Source: G965215145 sp965215145
Lineage (GTDB): Bacteria > Bacteroidota > Rhodothermia > Rhodothermales > JANQRZ01
Direction of reading: 5' to 3'
Length of the DNA: 64,000 nt
NCBI GenBank assembly: GCA_965215145.1
Contig: OZ244038.1
Span: 2,170,001-2,234,000 of the forward strand
Shown here: positions 62,656 to 64,000 of the stretch, piece by piece
Numbering within the stretch: the first letter of the stretch is position 1
Layout of the letters: every line of letters starts with the position of its first letter
The notes under the pieces: model-generated
Seen by the model: the letters and a program-made list of their open reading frames with translations, nothing else
The model's database searches: none
Told to the model about the DNA's origin: nothing
Translations under genes and position numbers: made by a program

Positions 62656-64000
62656 ATGACTCAACGCGCTACGCTCCTCACCTTCCGCTTCCCCCTCCTC
62701 ACGCTGCTCCTGCTTGCATCTGTTCCCGCAGCTGCGCAGCCCCTTCTCTTCGAGTTCCTCTCGCCGAACGCGGAAGCAATCGGCCTCTTCGGCTTCTCCG
62801 TGGCGAGTGTGCCCGACGCCAATGGCGACGGCGTAGCCGACCTCCTCGTTGGAGCGCGTAACGAAGCTCCCGGCACAAGTCCCAACTTCGCCGGGCGAGC
62901 GTATCTATTCTCCGGCGCTACCGGCGTCCTCCTCCATACCCTTATTTCCCCCAATGAGCAATTCGTCGGCTTCTTCGGCTCCTCGGTCGCCGGTGTGCCC
63001 GATGCTGACGGCGACGGCCGGGGGGACCTTCTCGTTGGAGCACCTGACGAAATGGGGGGTCGAGCCTACCTCTTCAGCGGGACCACCGGTGCCCTCCTCT
63101 TCGAACTCGTCTCGCCTAACGAAGAGAGCGGCGGCCCGTTCGGTCACTCTGTTTCGAGCGTGCCTGATGCCGATGGTGATGGGCGCGGCGACCTCCTCGT
63201 CGGGGCCTTCAACGAGGACCCCGGCGTAAGCCCTAGTGGTGCCGGGCGAGCGTACCTCTTCAGCGGGGCTACCGGCGCAATCCTTTCTACGCTCGTTTCC
63301 CCGAACGAAGAGACGAACGGCAACTTCGGTTATTCAGTCGCGGGCGTGCCCGACGCCGACGGCGACGGACGCGGTGATCTCCTCGTCGGCGCTTATCGGG
63401 AGGACCCTGGCCCCACCAATAGCGCTCTCGGGCAGGCCTACCTCTTCAGCGGGGCCACGGGCACCCTCCTCCAGAGCATCGACAGTCCTAACCCCAACTT
63501 CGAGGGCCGGTTCGGCTTCTCGGTCGCTGGCGTGCCCGACACCAATGGCGATGGACGCGGCGACCTCCTCATTGGAGCGTTCGGCGAAGACCCCGGCACA
63601 GTCCCTGATGAGACCGGGCGGGCCTACCTCTTCAGCGGGGCCACGGGCACCCTCCTCCACACTCTTGCCTCACCGAATGAGGAGCAGGACGGCAACTTCG
63701 GTTATTCGGTGGCGAGGGTGCCCGATGCCGACGGCGACGGCCGTGGCGATCTCCTCATCGGAGCGCCCAATGAGGACCCCGGCCTTAGCCCCGCAGCCGC
63801 CGGGCGGGCTTACCTCTTCAGCGGGGCCTCCGGCACGCTTCTTTTCGAGCTTAGCTCACTCAATGAGGAGTTGGGCGGCGAGTTCGGCTTCTCGGTCGCC
63901 GGCGTGCCGGACACGGACGGTGACGGACGCGGTGACCTCCTCGTCGGAGCCAGAGATGAAGGTCTTGGTGGGCGTGTCTACCTCTTCTCCGGTGCCTCCG
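62656..64000 (+). CDS. FG-GAP propeller protein, second cassette copy, cut by window edge
   Basis: 448 codons, open to the right edge with no stop. Signal peptide (MTQRATLLTFRFPLLTLLLL, then ASVPAAAQ) and the same PLLFEFLSPN start as the preceding cassette gene. Seven FG-GAP repeats with loops such as DANGDG, DADGDG and DTNGDG and blades GRAYLFSGATG are seen; the seventh breaks off at the edge. By homology a linker and T9SS domain should follow outside. It is clearly a paralogue of the 60254 gene, with many substitutions, mostly conservative. Confidence 0.88.
   Translation, partial: MTQRATLLTFRFPLLTLLLLASVPAAAQPLLFEFLSPNAEAIGLFGFSVASVPDANGDGVADLLVGARNEAPGTSPNFAGRAYLFSGATGVLLHTLISPNEQFVGFFGSSVAGVPDADGDGRGDLLVGAPDEMGGRAYLFSGTTGALLFELVSPNEESGGPFGHSVSSVPDADGDGRGDLLVGAFNEDPGVSPSGAGRAYLFSGATGAILSTLVSPNEETNGNFGYSVAGVPDADGDGRGDLLVGAYREDPGPTNSALGQAYLFSGATGTLLQSIDSPNPNFEGRFGFSVAGVPDTNGDGRGDLLIGAFGEDPGTVPDETGRAYLFSGATGTLLHTLASPNEEQDGNFGYSVARVPDADGDGRGDLLIGAPNEDPGLSPAAAGRAYLFSGASGTLLFELSSLNEELGGEFGFSVAGVPDTDGDGRGDLLVGARDEGLGGRVYLFSGAS

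Larger units (their letters stand above)
58027..64000 (+). mobile_element. Integron gene-cassette array without a visible integrase
   Basis: Cassettes are 58027-59006 (AbiJ-like), 59007-60137 (PIN nuclease), 60138-62530 (FG-GAP protein) and 62531 to beyond the window (second FG-GAP protein), all plus-strand. Each attC pairs a conserved CCGCCGCTGCAGG arm with a GCTGAGCG arm, and its inner stem covaries between copies. Within each complete cassette the 5' bases (TTATACGCC, TTATACAGCC, TTATGGAGCC) are the exact complement of its own 3' R'' end (GGCGTATAA, GGCTGTATAA, GGCTCCATAA). No intI gene is visible. The left flank is uvrC, so either this is an array of attC sites lacking an integrase or intI lies to the right. 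Confidence 0.9.

Noticed and set aside
58027..64000. An integron integrase (intI) gene within the array
   Set aside because: No tyrosine recombinase with the RHRY residues was found on either strand in the window.

Overview
The window is 64 kb of very GC-rich chromosomal DNA from what looks like a marine Rhodothermota relative, probably close to Rubricoccaceae (Rubrivirga or Rubricoccus). The support for this is indirect. Several secreted proteins end in Bacteroidota-type type IX secretion (T9SS) sorting domains. Start codons mostly lack a Shine-Dalgarno sequence. TAnnTT promoter elements of the Bacteroidota type precede several genes. The gene set (NurA with a HAS-barrel partner, GlnRS with a YqeY tail, split methylmalonyl-CoA mutase, SUF system with a DUF59 protein) also fits. 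No rRNA, tRNA or CRISPR array was seen.

Layout. 0-8 kb: an acidic N-terminus cut by the left edge, cytidylate kinase, a lipoprotein, a SpoU methyltransferase, a RES/Xre toxin-antitoxin pair behind four 15-bp repeats, a DoxX-like protein, the catalytic methylmalonyl-CoA mutase subunit, an SRPBCC protein, a frameshifted acetyltransferase, DinB and cupin proteins. 8-27 kb is mostly housekeeping: glnS fused to a YqeY-like domain, an NHL lipoprotein, purD, a polyprenyl diphosphate synthase, an MBL hydrolase, a cold-shock protein, thiE, a dienelactone hydrolase lipoprotein, a polyprenol kinase-like protein, a large TPR protein, lipase, YqgE, MscS, HAS-barrel/NurA, hemW and a DUF192 protein. 27-35 kb is a surface and secretion region. 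It holds three T9SS-type secreted proteins and a membrane-bound winged-helix regulator with an external beta-propeller, plus two arrays of CCTYAG repeats at exactly 11-bp spacing, which look like its operators. 35-41 kb is the SUF iron-sulfur cluster operon. 41-57.8 kb carries TPM-domain proteins, M16 and M1 peptidases, HU, paired lipoproteins, a cation efflux protein, a methylmalonyl-CoA epimerase fused to a degenerate alpha/beta-hydrolase, an acetyltransferase remnant, a GH18 protein and uvrC.

58-64 kb is an integron gene-cassette array without a visible integrase. Three attC sites separate cassettes for an AbiJ-type abortive-infection protein, a PIN-domain nuclease and two homologous FG-GAP beta-propeller proteins. 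The last runs off the right edge. In each of the three complete cassettes the 5' end is the exact reverse complement of its own 3' R'' box, as expected of real cassettes. The first two cassettes are visibly lower in GC than the flanks.

About eleven short palindromes (consensus arms GTAGGGGCG and CGCCCCTAC, with variable but self-complementary cores) are scattered between genes across the first 55 kb.
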